Origin: Xenococcaceae cyanobacterium MO_188.B32
GTDB lineage: Bacteria > Cyanobacteriota > Cyanobacteriia > Cyanobacteriales > Xenococcaceae
Length of the DNA stretch: 51,353 nt
Direction: 5' to 3'
Assembly (NCBI GenBank): GCA_030065635.1
Contig: JASJDJ010000025.1
Coordinates: 1 to 51,353, forward strand
Shown here: piece by piece, positions 26,874-36,434 of the stretch
Layout: each line of letters starts with the position of its first letter
Numbering within the stretch: the stretch's first letter is position 1
Position numbers and translations under genes: made by a program
Notes under the pieces: model-generated
Databases searched by the model: none
Told to the model about the DNA's origin: nothing
Seen by the model: the letters and a program-made list of their open reading frames with translations, nothing else

Positions 26874-28106
26874 ATGAAAATTATCATGCTTTCTTCTACC
26901 TTTCCCTATCCACCCACTAGGGGAAGGAAGCAGTTAAGAACATTTCATTTACTAAAGTATCTGAGTAAGTCTCATCAGGTGACTCTTGTAACTCAGCGTA
27001 ACGAGACAATTAGTGATGAAGAAATAGAAGCCTTGGAAAAGCAAGTGACAGAGTTAGTTATTTTTCCTCCAGAAAAAGCCTCAGAATCAGCAGGAATTAT
27101 TGAAAAAGCCAAACGTTTGGGTACATTCATCCAACAAGGAACACCCCCCGAAATACTGAAAGCCTATTCTTCGGCGATCGCCAATTGGGTCAAAAAAGCA
27201 GTCAAAGAAGGAGGCTTTGATGTGATTACCTGTGAAGACAGTACTAATGAAATCTATATTAATTCTCAGTGGCGCGAACAATTAGGAACTGTACTCAATG
27301 TCCATAGTTCTAAATATGGAATATATAAACAACAATTAGAAACAGGAGATTCAGAAAATGAATTAAAGGATCAAATCAACTTAGGAGTACTGCGCCGTTA
27401 CGAACAAAACTATTTGAGTAAATTTGCCCAAATAGTTACGGTTACGCAAAAAGACAAACGTTTACTCAAAGAATTAGAACCAGAAAGTACTATTAAAGTT
27501 ATTCCCAATGGAGTAGACTTAGCTAAATTTCCCCGTCGTGTAACTAATCAGGGCGGACAGCGCATAGTATTTGTGGGCAATATGGATCGACCGGCGAATA
27601 TTAATGCTGCTCGTTTTTTAGCCTTAGAAATATTTCCTGCCGTCCGCGAAAGATATCCTGAAGCTACCCTAGAGTTAGTAGGTGCTAACCCTGTAGAAGA
27701 AATACAAGCCTTAAATTCTCTACCAGGTATTAAAGTAACGGGAGAAGTTGCTTCGGTTGTTGAATATTTACATTGGGCAACAGTCTGTGTTGTACCCATG
27801 CGTCAAGGCTTTGGCTTAAAAAATAGAACTCTAGAAGCAATGGCAATGGGTGTACCCGTAGTAGGAAGCGATCGCGCTTTATCGGGTTTAAAAGTGGATG
27901 GTGCTGATGTTCCTTTACGAGCAATGCGGGCTAATACATTAGAAGAATATGTTTATGCTATCGGTCGTCTATTTGCCGAACCCAAATTAAGAGATAAACT
28001 TTCAGAAAATGGGCGGTCTTTAGTGGAAAACGAATACACTTGGGAAAAGGTAGGTCAGCGATACGAACAAGTATTACTAGATGCCTTTAAATCAGTTAAC
28101 AGTTAA
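26874..28106 (+). CDS. glycosyltransferase family 4
   Basis: 410 residues with the GT-B fold. The N-terminal half starts IIMLSSTFPYPPTRGRKQLR. The C-terminal half has VIPNGVDLAKFPRR, IVFVGNMDRPANINAARFL and the acceptor-site stretch MRQGFGLKNRTLEAMAMGVP, typical of GT4 retaining enzymes. It likely transfers a sugar from a nucleotide donor in polysaccharide synthesis. ATG start with AAGGA eight bases upstream. It is followed by a GT2 enzyme 41 bases away and then a nucleotide-sugar dehydratase. Confidence 0.88.
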   Translation: MKIIMLSSTFPYPPTRGRKQLRTFHLLKYLSKSHQVTLVTQRNETISDEEIEALEKQVTELVIFPPEKASESAGIIEKAKRLGTFIQQGTPPEILKAYSSAIANWVKKAVKEGGFDVITCEDSTNEIYINSQWREQLGTVLNVHSSKYGIYKQQLETGDSENELKDQINLGVLRRYEQNYLSKFAQIVTVTQKDKRLLKELEPESTIKVIPNGVDLAKFPRRVTNQGGQRIVFVGNMDRPANINAARFLALEIFPAVRERYPEATLELVGANPVEEIQALNSLPGIKVTGEVASVVEYLHWATVCVVPMRQGFGLKNRTLEAMAMGVPVVGSDRALSGLKVDGADVPLRAMRANTLEEYVYAIGRLFAEPKLRDKLSENGRSLVENEYTWEKVGQRYEQVLLDAFKSVNS

Positions 28107-28147
28107 CAGCGATCGCTTATCAGTAAATTTAGATTAATTTAATTTAT

Positions 28148-29092
28148 ATGTCGGAATTACAAATAGCTGCCATTATTTGTACTCATAACCGCGACTCCTA
28201 TTTAGGGGCTGCCATTGATAGCTTATTGCAACAACAGAGCGACAATTATGAAATATTAGTCATTGATAATGCTTCAAGCGATCGCACTAGAGAGGTTGTG
28301 GAATCTCGTCTTGGGGCTCCTCGTCTGAAATACTATTACGAACCAGTTTTAGGTCTTTCGGTTGCTCGCAATCGCGGTGCTGAAGAAACTAATGCGCCAA
28401 TTTTGGCTTATTTAGACGATGATGCGGAAGCTTCTCCTCAATGGCTTAAAGTTATAACCCAAGCTTATCAAGAAAATGAAAAATTAGCGATCGCTGGGGG
28501 AAAAGTAACTTTAATTTGGCCTGAAGGTATTACTCCTCCAAAGTGGATTTCTCCAGATATGGCAGGGGGTTTGGGGGCATACGATTTAGGAGAGGAAGTA
28601 GTTTATATTGACAATCCTAACTTAACTCCTAGAGGCTTAAATTATTCCTTGAGGAGGACTTTTTTAGAGGAAATTGGTGGTTTTGACCCTAATTTAGGTA
28701 GAGTGGGTAAAAACTTGCTATCGAATGAAGAATTGTATATGACTGAGTTGGCTTTGAAAAAAGGATGGCAAGTTGCTTATTTACCTGATGCTCTTGTAGC
28801 TCATAATGTTGCTCCTGAAAGAACTAAACCAGGCTGGTTCCTGCGTCGTAGTTGGTGGCAAGGAGTTAGCGAATGCTATCGGGAAGAAGTGGCGGGAAGA
28901 AAAGGTTTTATTCAATTTAGTAGAGGTGGAGAAAGATTAGTCAGGGGAATGTATAAAGCAGTGAAATATTATAGCGATCCTGCTTTGCGTTTTGATAACG
29001 TAACTTATGCTTACGGACAAATAGGTTATCTGGGGGCGGTATGTCAAAATTTGTTAGGAATTTCTAGTTGGTCGAAAAAAGGTAAGGGATGA
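28148..29092 (+). CDS. glycosyltransferase family 2
   Basis: 314 residues. GT-A fold motifs: IAAIICTHNRDSYLGAAIDS near the start, YEILVIDNASSDRT, and the DxD-type YLDDDAEAS (about 93-101). GGFDPNLGR and LSNEELYMTELALKKGW match the acceptor region of GT2. No long membrane segment is present, so it probably works at the cytoplasmic face in repeat-unit assembly. It lies in the polysaccharide cluster. A tract of GA-rich and CTAACTA repeats separates it from the next gene. Confidence 0.87.
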   Translation: MSELQIAAIICTHNRDSYLGAAIDSLLQQQSDNYEILVIDNASSDRTREVVESRLGAPRLKYYYEPVLGLSVARNRGAEETNAPILAYLDDDAEASPQWLKVITQAYQENEKLAIAGGKVTLIWPEGITPPKWISPDMAGGLGAYDLGEEVVYIDNPNLTPRGLNYSLRRTFLEEIGGFDPNLGRVGKNLLSNEELYMTELALKKGWQVAYLPDALVAHNVAPERTKPGWFLRRSWWQGVSECYREEVAGRKGFIQFSRGGERLVRGMYKAVKYYSDPALRFDNVTYAYGQIGYLGAVCQNLLGISSWSKKGKG

Positions 29093-29103
29093 GGGAAATT
29101 TAG

Positions 29104-29191
29104 AGAGATGGGGAAGATGAGGGAGATGAGGGAGATGGGGAAGCAACTAACCACTAACTACTAACCACTAACTACTAACTACTAACTACTA
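29104..29191. repeat. simple-sequence tracts
   Basis: First a purine tract of GGGAGATGAGGG type (29104-29143), then tandem CTAACTA-like units (29147-29190) ending just before the next ATG. Similar purine tracts occur at 2698-2730. Confidence 0.65.
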
Positions 29192-29196
29192 TTTTT

Positions 29197-30144
29197 ATGA
29201 AAAAAGCACTAATTTGTGGTATTTCTGGTCAAGATGGTTCTTATTTAGCAAAGTTGCTGTTAGAAAAGGGGTATTTTGTCTGTGGAACCTCGCGGGATGC
29301 TCAAGTATCTTCTTTTCGCAATCTTTTACGGTTGGGTATTAGGGAAAAAGTTAAGTATGAGTCTCTTGTCCCTACGGATTTTCGTAGTGTCTTGCAGGTA
29401 ATTAGTAAGGTTGAGCCAGATGAAATTTATAATTTGGCCGGACAAACTTCCGTAGGTCTTTCTTTTGAACAACCAGTAGAAACTTTAGAAAGTATTGCTA
29501 CCGGTACGCTTAATTTTTTAGAAGCAATTCGTTTTATTGGGGCACCGATTAAATTTTATAATGCTGGTTCGAGTGAATGTTTTGGAGATCTTGGCGATCG
29601 CCCTGCGGATGAAAATACTCCTTTTCGCCCTAGAAGTCCCTATGCTGTGGCTAAATCTACTGCTTTTTGGCAAGTAGCTAATTATCGGGAAGCCTACGAT
29701 ATTTTTGCTTGTTCGGGCATTTTATTTAATCACGAATCTCCTTTAAGACCAACTAGATTTGTGACGCAAAAAATTGTCGCTGCTGCTTGTGCGATCGCTA
29801 AAGGAAGTCAGGAAAAACTGCGTTTGGGCAATATTTCGGTTAAAAGGGACTGGGGTTGGGCACCAGAATATGTGGAAGCTATGTATCTGATGTTGCAACA
29901 AGACCGACCTGATGACTATGTTATTGCCACGGGACAAAGTTATGCCCTAGAAGAGTTTGTGATCGAAGCTTTCCATTGCGCTGGTCTAAATTGGCAAGAC
30001 CATGTGGTTACAGATAATAGTCTATTGCGCCCTACAGATTTAGCTGTGAGTAAGGGTAATCCTACTAAAGCCAAAGAGAAATTAGGTTGGCAAGCCCAAT
30101 ACAAAATGCCTGATGTTGTGAGGATGATGGTGGAAGCTTATTGA
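29197..30144 (+). CDS. gmd: GDP-mannose 4,6-dehydratase family protein
   Basis: 315 residues, an extended SDR enzyme. ALICGISGQDGSYLAKLLLE holds the glycine-rich NAD(P) site. DEIYNLAGQTSVGLSFEQP is the GMD-type segment, YNAGSSECFGD the Ser/Glu active site region and SPYAVAK the YxxxK pair. NHESPLRPTRFVTQKI and RDWGWAPEYVEAM are also diagnostic. It makes GDP-4-keto-6-deoxymannose, precursor of fucose or rhamnose-type sugars; some homologues act as reductases instead. It is shorter than the usual 350-370 residues, mainly in the N-terminal loop region. It suits a surface polysaccharide locus. Confidence 0.85.
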   Translation: MKKALICGISGQDGSYLAKLLLEKGYFVCGTSRDAQVSSFRNLLRLGIREKVKYESLVPTDFRSVLQVISKVEPDEIYNLAGQTSVGLSFEQPVETLESIATGTLNFLEAIRFIGAPIKFYNAGSSECFGDLGDRPADENTPFRPRSPYAVAKSTAFWQVANYREAYDIFACSGILFNHESPLRPTRFVTQKIVAAACAIAKGSQEKLRLGNISVKRDWGWAPEYVEAMYLMLQQDRPDDYVIATGQSYALEEFVIEAFHCAGLNWQDHVVTDNSLLRPTDLAVSKGNPTKAKEKLGWQAQYKMPDVVRMMVEAY

Positions 30145-30251
30145 AGTAGAGTGCCAATAAAGTAATTACTTTGTTTTTCCAGATAGACAGAGCGATCGCT
30201 TCTGTGGAACTGTGGAACAAAGTAAAATAAAAGTCACCGTTACACCGCCAC

Positions 30252-30330
30252 GGGGCTGTGGGCGGAACCTGCGTCCGCCCACAGCCCCTTGTAAAACGAC
30301 GGTGCCTGCGGTGACCGCATTCCACGGTCA
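30252..30330. repeat. GC-rich palindromic element
   Basis: GGGGCTGTGGGCGGA (30252-30266) and TCCGCCCACAGCCCC (30274-30288) are perfect 15-base arms around ACCTGCG. A second imperfect hairpin follows, with GCGGTGACCGC and GCATTCC (30317-30323), the reverse complement of the GGAATGC word seen in other palindromic elements here. Confidence 0.7.
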
Positions 30331-30356
30331 AATAATAGATATTAGTGTCATAGAAA

Positions 30357-30387
30357 TTTGAGTGTGTAACTTCTCCACACACTCAAA
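30357..30387. terminator. hairpin, possible terminator
   Basis: TTTGAGTGTGT (30357-30367) pairs exactly with ACACACTCAAA (30377-30387) around a 9-nt loop, followed by GTTCTATTTTAATTTTT. It lies 213 bases beyond the dehydratase gene, so it could end that transcript. Confidence 0.5.
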
Positions 30388-30611
30388 GTTCTATTTTAAT
30401 TTTTCCTATCCTAATTTAGCAATGCCCCTCAAATTTCTCGTCTCTACAGGGTTTGATGGTCGGAGCGATAAAAATAGTATGTAATTCTGATTGGGTATTA
30501 TAGCAATTCTCATTTTTAGTATTAATCACAGTATTAATCACGATTTATGAGGTGCATATCAAAAAAGTTGCTGTCTAATAAACAATTAAATCTAAAACCT
30601 AGAGAAAAGAT

Positions 30612-32488
30612 ATGAATTATTTTCAGTATCACAGTGGTAGAGATAAAACTTTTATTGGTGAGCCTTTAGAGCTTTCTTCCTCACCTGTTACAAGAGCTAT
30701 ACTAGCAGCACCAAAACCACTATTAAAAATTCGATTCGAGACAACTCAATATGCTCCCAATCATCTGGTCAGCCTACGCAACGGACAAGATGGCTGGACG
30801 AAAGATATTTTCGGAATTTATCGATTTGGTGGTTGGGAATTCTTTTTAGAACAGTCAAGCTACCCTGAAAACCTAGAATTCAAATTCATCCTCGACCAGA
30901 CTTATTGGATGAATGGTTCCAATCTAAATATATCAACTAGCACTGAGGCATTTTTTACCGAAGAGCAGATTCAATTTCCTACTGTCCCGAGTCGTTACAA
31001 GCATGGATATGATAACTTTCACATTGACCGTACTAGAATAGCCCAAGATGGCATTCCTAATAACACTCGCGAAGATATTGAATACGACGTAATTGTAATA
31101 GGCTCTGGCATTGGTGGTGGAGTATTAGCAGATGCTTTATCTGACTCTGGGGTCAAAACTCTGGTGCTTGAGGCTGGAGGATTGACTTTCCCAACCCATA
31201 CAACCAATCTTCCTGGAGATTGGTCGCGACTAGCAGTACATCATCAAGTCGGACATTATAATAACGAACCTGGCTCTGATTTTATCCTTGGTGTACATTT
31301 GAGTTTGGGTGGTCGCTCTAACTATTGGTCTGGGTTAATTCCCCGAATGCGCGATTGGGAACTACAGTTTTGGCCTGGTGAAATCGGTGACTTCTTCACC
31401 AGTCAAAATGGATATGATGAAGCAGAAAAATTAATGCGAAAAGGAAAGACCTTAGGCCCTTTTCAGAATAATCTTGTCTCGAAACTTTCCGCTGACTTCA
31501 GTGATTGGATTGTTGCGGATCTTCCTCACTCTCGACATCAGCCCAATATTAGCGATGCCAACATAATTGAAAATATTTTGGAAAGTTCAACAGGAACTTT
31601 TTCTACTACCGATCTTCTTTTGACTTCAATGGCTTTTGATGGAGTTGCTGGACGAGATAATCTAACAATTAACTTAGGTCATTTAGTCACCAGAATTGAA
31701 ACAGAAGGTTCAAAAGCCACAACCGTTGTTTGCCAAGATTTATTGGGTAATATTACCCGAAGCTATAAAGGCAAGATAATTGTTCTGGCTGCTGGTTCTC
31801 TCGAAAGTCCTAAAATTGCTCTCAATAGTGATTTAAACGATCCTAATCAAAGAATCGGCGTGGGACTAACAGATCATCCTGCTTTATTTTCCGCTGAATA
31901 CATAATTCCTGATGGTAATCCCTTGGGTGGCCCAGATAAACACGCCAAAGTATTTATGTCTAAGCGTGATGCCACAATTGACAATCATCCTTTTAATATC
32001 GAAATTTTAATTAATCCAGTTTATTGGAATCTACGAAAACCTGATGATGACATACGACAAGCTCCAGATACTTCAAGAATTAAGCTAACCTTTGCCTTCT
32101 CTAGTTTTCTGGATGATGATAACTTTGTTCGCTCCAATGGTATAAATCAAAAGCTATCAGTTAAAGTCAAGAGAAATCAAACAGGTGTTCCTCACTTTGA
32201 TGCTGCTCAACAAATGCGTAAGCTATTTTGAGTAAATTGGGTATTCCTTTTAACCCAAGCGAAGGAATGGGCTATGGGAATGAAGGTACTGTGCATCACG
32301 CTGGGGGAACGTTGAGGATGAGTGGAGATGGGACTGGAGTGGTAGATACTAATTTGAAGTTTGAAAATTACGATAATCTCTACTGTGCAGATCCATCAGT
32401 CTGGCCATTTATTCCAGCAGCCAACCCTGCTCTAACCTTAGCTGCTCTATCACTGCGCTTAGCGCAAACTATTAAAGCTAAACTTTAA
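30612..32488 (+). pseudogene. GMC-type oxidoreductase with N-terminal carbohydrate-binding-like domain, frameshifted
   Basis: The main frame gives 539 residues. About 35-110 resemble a starch-binding-type beta domain (GIYRFGGWEFFLEQ, LEFKFILDQTYW). Residues 158-188 are the FAD-binding Rossmann motif (VIVIGSGIGGG, TLVLEAGG), followed by LGGRSNYWSGLIPR and AAGSLESPKIAL. The frame stops at 32231, but the C-terminal GMC segment with HHAGGTLRMS, the active-site His region and NPALTLAALS continues in another frame from 32228. Restoring one T in the TTTT run at 32225-32228 gives one protein of about 625 residues. It probably oxidises a sugar or alcohol. The break may be real, an error, or slippage. 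Confidence 0.75.
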
Positions 32489-32489
32489 T

Positions 32490-34472
32490 TCAATTAACTG
32501 TTCCCGTCAAAGGTGAACTAGCACTAGCATATTGCTTAACAGGAATTCTTCCTGCCAGATAAGCCAGTCTTCCTGCTTCTGCTGCTAAACCCATTGCCCT
32601 AGCCATTGCTGGGGGATTTTGAGCTAAAGCGATCGCGCTATTGACGAGTAAAGCATCTGCTCCTAATTCCATAGCATAGGCAGCTTCGCTAGGTATACCA
32701 ATTCCTGCATCCACTACGACGGGAACTTTTGCTTGCTCGATAATAATACTAATATTGGCAGCATTTTTAATTCCTTGTCCCGAACCAATGGGCGAACCTA
32801 AAGGCATGACGGTGGCACAACCTACTTCTTCTAACCGTTTTGCTAATAAAGGATCGGCATTGATATAAGGTAAAACGGCAAATCCTTCTTTAACTAGCTG
32901 TTCTGCTGCTTCTAGAGTACCGATAGGATCGGGCAATAAATATTTGGCATCGGGAATGACTTCTAATTTGACGAAATTATTATCTTCTTGTCCTAATAAC
33001 TTTGCCATCTCTCTGCCTAAACGAGCTACTCTAACTGCTTCTTCTGCTGTTTGACAACCAGCCGTATTGGGTAACATCCAGATTTTACTCCAATCTAGGG
33101 CTTCTGCTAAACCTTCATGCCCTGGTGCTTTAGTTTGTACCCTTCTTACTGCTACGGTAACAATCTCGCAACCACTAGCCACTACGCTTTTTTGCATCGC
33201 TTCGATACTAGGATATTTACCCGTACCTGTCATGAGACGGGAATTAAAAGTACGTCCCGCGATCGACAATTTATCGGCTTCTAAACTTGACTCAGCAGCT
33301 AAAGAAGCAGTGGGTTTTGATTCAATTTGTAGAGATGCTTTAGTACCGTTGTTACTAGAATTGTTTAAATAAATCATGTTATTTGTTGTAGATGCCGTAT
33401 GAAAACGTTGCCAACTAAAATGAGCTAAAAGAGGGTCAGTTTTCTGTTCTAAAATTAAATCTCCCAGTAAACTCGCGGTTACAGGAGCGAGTAAAATTCC
33501 GTTGCGATAATGTCCTGTTGCCAAAAATAAATTATCACAGGGACTATGACCGAGGATAGGTAAATCATCAGGAGTACCGGGACGAAAACCCCACCAAAAG
33601 TTTTCAATTTGCCATTCTGCGCTCGCTGGATATAGTTTTATGGCTTTATTTAACAAGTTCTGTATTCCCATTGGCGTGTTATTCGGAGTCCAGCCTACTT
33701 CCTCTACAGTCGCGCCGATAATTAATCTGCCATCTTTACGAGGGACTAAATAAATATTTTTTCCGTACAATACCCGTTGTAAAGGGAAGGGTTGATGGGG
33801 TTGATGAGGCATCCTCACAGATAGCATTTGTCCTTTAACGGGACGGACTGGCAAAGGTAACAATTCACTCAACCAAGAACCAGTAGCCAAAACATAGCTA
33901 TCTGCTTGCAATTCTCCTACAGAAGTAAAGATGCTCTCAACTTTACCTTGTCTTTGTTGTATTGCTTCTACTCTCACTCCTTCTCGTATTATTATTCCCA
34001 GAGCTCGAGCAGCTTGTAATAGAGATTGCAATAATAAACGATTATCTACCTGGGCATCTTCGGGATACCACCAACCGCCGATAACTTCTGTACCCAATCC
34101 TGATTGATAAAATTTAATACTTTGTTCGTCCAGCCAAATTTTATGACTATCTTGTCGCTCGACAGACTTTGGTCGATCGCAGACAGGAGCTAAAATACCA
34201 CAAGACCAATAACCAGTGTCTTGACCTGATAATTTTTCTAATTTACCAACCCATTCAGGATAAAGCCAGCGCGATCTAAAACATAAATCTTGCATTGGCT
34301 TAGAAGGAATCTCTTCTGCTGTAGGAGCTAACATTCCTGCTGCTGCATGGGAAGCTGCTTGCTGAAAATCTCGACTGAGAACAGTAACTTTGGCACCGCG
34401 TAGTTGAAGTTCGATAGCGATCGATAAACCGACGATCCCCCCGCCAATAATTAGAATATCATTTGCTTTCAT
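32490..34472 (-). CDS. thiO-thiG: bifunctional glycine oxidase - thiazole synthase
   Basis: 660 residues. The N-terminal FAD enzyme ThiO (about 1-350) begins [20 protein letters not shown] and has [10 protein letters not shown] and [14 protein letters not shown]. After a linker, ThiG (about 395-655) has [40 protein letters not shown] with the Schiff-base Lys, and [10 protein letters not shown]. ThiO oxidises glycine to the imine used by ThiG with ThiS thiocarboxylate and deoxyxylulose phosphate to build the thiazole of thiamine. This fusion is usual in cyanobacteria. No TPP riboswitch is visible in the 71-base gap before the divergent gene. Confidence 0.92.
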   Translation of the reverse strand: MKANDILIIGGGIVGLSIAIELQLRGAKVTVLSRDFQQAASHAAAGMLAPTAEEIPSKPMQDLCFRSRWLYPEWVGKLEKLSGQDTGYWSCGILAPVCDRPKSVERQDSHKIWLDEQSIKFYQSGLGTEVIGGWWYPEDAQVDNRLLLQSLLQAARALGIIIREGVRVEAIQQRQGKVESIFTSVGELQADSYVLATGSWLSELLPLPVRPVKGQMLSVRMPHQPHQPFPLQRVLYGKNIYLVPRKDGRLIIGATVEEVGWTPNNTPMGIQNLLNKAIKLYPASAEWQIENFWWGFRPGTPDDLPILGHSPCDNLFLATGHYRNGILLAPVTASLLGDLILEQKTDPLLAHFSWQRFHTASTTNNMIYLNNSSNNGTKASLQIESKPTASLAAESSLEADKLSIAGRTFNSRLMTGTGKYPSIEAMQKSVVASGCEIVTVAVRRVQTKAPGHEGLAEALDWSKIWMLPNTAGCQTAEEAVRVARLGREMAKLLGQEDNNFVKLEVIPDAKYLLPDPIGTLEAAEQLVKEGFAVLPYINADPLLAKRLEEVGCATVMPLGSPIGSGQGIKNAANISIIIEQAKVPVVVDAGIGIPSEAAYAMELGADALLVNSAIALAQNPPAMARAMGLAAEAGRLAYLAGRIPVKQYASASSPLTGTVN

Positions 34473-34543
34473 ATCTTCAAGTCTATCCCAGTCTAAATTT
34501 AAGGTAGAGATTCTATAGTAATCTTTTTAGAGTTAGTTTAAAC

Positions 34544-35617
34544 TTGATATTTGACCGAAAGATCGTGGAAGAGTTACGTAAAATACATCTAGAATCAGGT
34601 GCAGAGTTAGCAACCGACACCGAGATACCTCTCAGTTTTGGTAATGATATATTGGGCTTATCGGCAGCAAAAACAGAAGTAGCTATAGTCGATCGCTCTC
34701 ATTGGGGACTGCTCAAAATAAGTGGCGAAGATCGTTTGCGTTATCTACACAATCAAAGCACCAACGATATTAACCGACTTAAACCAGGAGAAGGTTGTGA
34801 TACAGTTTTGGTTAATTCAACGGGACGTGCTCTCGATCTAGTTACAGCCTATATTACCGAAGATTCTATCTGGGTCTTAGTTTCTCCTCATTGTCGGCAA
34901 AAACTGTTTAAATGGTTAGATGGTTTTATTTTTCCGTTTGATAAAGTCAAATTAACCGATCTTACCGCAGAAAACGCCATATTTACTTTGATTGGAGCCG
35001 AGAGCGGTACTTTAATCTCAAAATTAGGGCTAGCAAATATTATCGCTCGATCGTCCTATCACCACGAATTAATCACCATAGAGGACACCACAGTGCGTTT
35101 GGCAGTAGGAAGTGGGTTAGCTTTACCAGGATACACCTTAATTGTGCCTGTAGACGGTGCAGCTAAAGTCTGGTCTAAATTAACCGAAGCTGGTGCAGTC
35201 CCTATCGGCGAGCGAGTTTGGGAACGCTTAAGAATAGAACAAGGAAGACCAGCAGTCGAGCGAGAGCTTACCGAAGATTATAATCCTTTAGAAGCAGGAC
35301 TCTGGTACACGATTTCTTTCGATAAAGGTTGTTATATCGGACAAGAAACTATTGCCCGGCTAAATACTTATAAAGGTGTTAAACAGAGACTCTGGGGCGT
35401 AAAATTGGGCGATCGAGTTTTACCCCAAACTCCTATTACTGTAGACGATAAAAAAGTAGGTGTTCTCACCAGCTATACAGATACTGCTGAAGGGGGATTT
35501 GGTTTAGCTTATGTCAAAACCAAAGCTGGTGGTGCGGGTTTATCTGTAAAAGTAGGTACAACAAAAGGAGTATTAACAGATTTACCTTTCATCAAACACG
35601 AATATCCAAACTCCTAA
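34544..35617 (+). CDS. ygfZ: YgfZ/GcvT-type folate-binding protein
   Basis: 357 residues. The family signature K-G-C-Y-x-G-Q-E is present as KGCYIGQETIAR (about 264-275), preceded by NPLEAGLWYTISFD. AAKTEVAIVDRSHWGLLKIS and YLHNQSTNDINRL belong to the GcvT-like N-terminal domain. YgfZ-type proteins use tetrahydrofolate in repair or assembly of iron-sulfur enzymes. The first in-frame start is TTG at 34544 (no strong ribosome site); GTG at 34565 is an alternative. Divergent from thiO-thiG. Confidence 0.87.
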   Translation: MIFDRKIVEELRKIHLESGAELATDTEIPLSFGNDILGLSAAKTEVAIVDRSHWGLLKISGEDRLRYLHNQSTNDINRLKPGEGCDTVLVNSTGRALDLVTAYITEDSIWVLVSPHCRQKLFKWLDGFIFPFDKVKLTDLTAENAIFTLIGAESGTLISKLGLANIIARSSYHHELITIEDTTVRLAVGSGLALPGYTLIVPVDGAAKVWSKLTEAGAVPIGERVWERLRIEQGRPAVERELTEDYNPLEAGLWYTISFDKGCYIGQETIARLNTYKGVKQRLWGVKLGDRVLPQTPITVDDKKVGVLTSYTDTAEGGFGLAYVKTKAGGAGLSVKVGTTKGVLTDLPFIKHEYPNS

Positions 35618-35637
35618 CTACAGCGAGGTAACTTCGA

Positions 35638-35658
35638 CTGATAACTGATAACTGATAA
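35638..35658. repeat. heptamer tandem repeat (CTGATAA)x3
   Basis: Three copies of CTGATAA between the convergent genes. The same heptamer on the other strand forms the array at 38762-38803. Confidence 0.75.
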
Positions 35659-35662
35659 CTGT

Positions 35663-36253
35663 TTACCGATTTAATTGCTGACGACCATTGCGAATTACTG
35701 CTAGTATATTACCTAATTCCTGTTCGAGATTGCCTAAAACTGCATCAGCATAACGATCGGAACCTACCTGAATTGTTTGACATTCAGCTAGAGTAGTTTC
35801 TCTCAAATGTTCCATTTCTGCTTGATTTTTTTGTCTGAGCTGTTCGCATTCTTTATGGACTCGGAACATAATTTTAGAAGCCTCTAACTCAGCTTCTCGA
35901 ACTAAAGCAGATTTACTTAATATTTGAGCAGCACGCTCTTCAGCAGATTTAATTAAATTATGAGCGTAACTTTCTGCCGATCTAATAATCTCGCGCTCAT
36001 TGTTTAAGATATCTTGGGCGTGAGCCAATAAAAGTGGGAGCTTGGTTTTAATTAAGTCTAGTTTCTCTAGTAATTGTTCGCGGTCTAAAATTATTAATTC
36101 CGTTAAAGGAACTTTAACCCCATCTGCTAGCAAAGTTTCTAACTGTTCTAATTCTTTTGCCAAACTTAAATTTTGTTCGCAGATTTCTGAAAGAGGTTCT
36201 TGCTCTTTAAACTCTGTTGTTTCCTGATTTACCTGAGACTCTTTGCTTAACAT
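35663..36253 (-). CDS. DivIVA-like coiled-coil protein
   Basis: 196 residues from ATG 36253; a GTG at 36277 is possible. The protein is almost wholly helical and charged. The middle (ILNNEREIIRSAESYAHNLI and KSAEERAAQILSKSALVREA) has the heptads and Ala-rich pattern of DivIVA-like or ATP-synthase-b-like coiled coils. No membrane segment. In cyanobacteria such proteins are usually annotated as DivIVA-domain or hypothetical; a role in division or cell-shape scaffolding is inference. It converges with ygfZ. Confidence 0.65.
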   Translation of the reverse strand: MLSKESQVNQETTEFKEQEPLSEICEQNLSLAKELEQLETLLADGVKVPLTELIILDREQLLEKLDLIKTKLPLLLAHAQDILNNEREIIRSAESYAHNLIKSAEERAAQILSKSALVREAELEASKIMFRVHKECEQLRQKNQAEMEHLRETTLAECQTIQVGSDRYADAVLGNLEQELGNILAVIRNGRQQLNR

Positions 36254-36374
36254 AATAAATAAGTTTGGCGATCGCACACTAAATTTAGCTAATAGAAAGC
36301 TGTGCCTACTTCCGCAATGTTAACATTCATTTTTTGAGGACGATATAATTTGTAATTCAAGTTTTAGTGCAAAA

Positions 36375-36402
36375 AAAGGGTAAAAGTAATTATCTACCCT
36401 TT
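36375..36402 (-). terminator. rho-independent terminator of the M23 peptidase gene
   Basis: On the minus strand, AAAGGGTA pairs with TACCCTTT around a 12-nt loop and is followed by a T run, 33 bases past the stop at 36435. The stem is short but the U tract is clear. Confidence 0.75.
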
Positions 36403-36434
36403 AATTCCTATAATTATTAAAAATATTCCTAATT

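Larger units (their letters stand above)
30145..30611. other. intergenic region with strong GC-rich hairpin
   Basis: No gene seen. The stretch holds the GC-rich element at 30252-30330 and an AT-rich hairpin at 30357-30387. The remaining 220 bases up to the GMC oxidoreductase start are AT-rich without recognisable structure. Confidence 0.55.

Noticed and set aside
32220-32235. Programmed -1 frameshift in the GMC oxidoreductase
   Set aside because: CTATTTTGA does not fit the classical X XXY YYZ heptamer and no downstream pseudoknot is evident; a lost T is simpler.
34473-34543. TPP riboswitch upstream of thiO-thiG
   Set aside because: The divergent gap is only 71 bases and shows no THI-box sequence such as CTGAGA.
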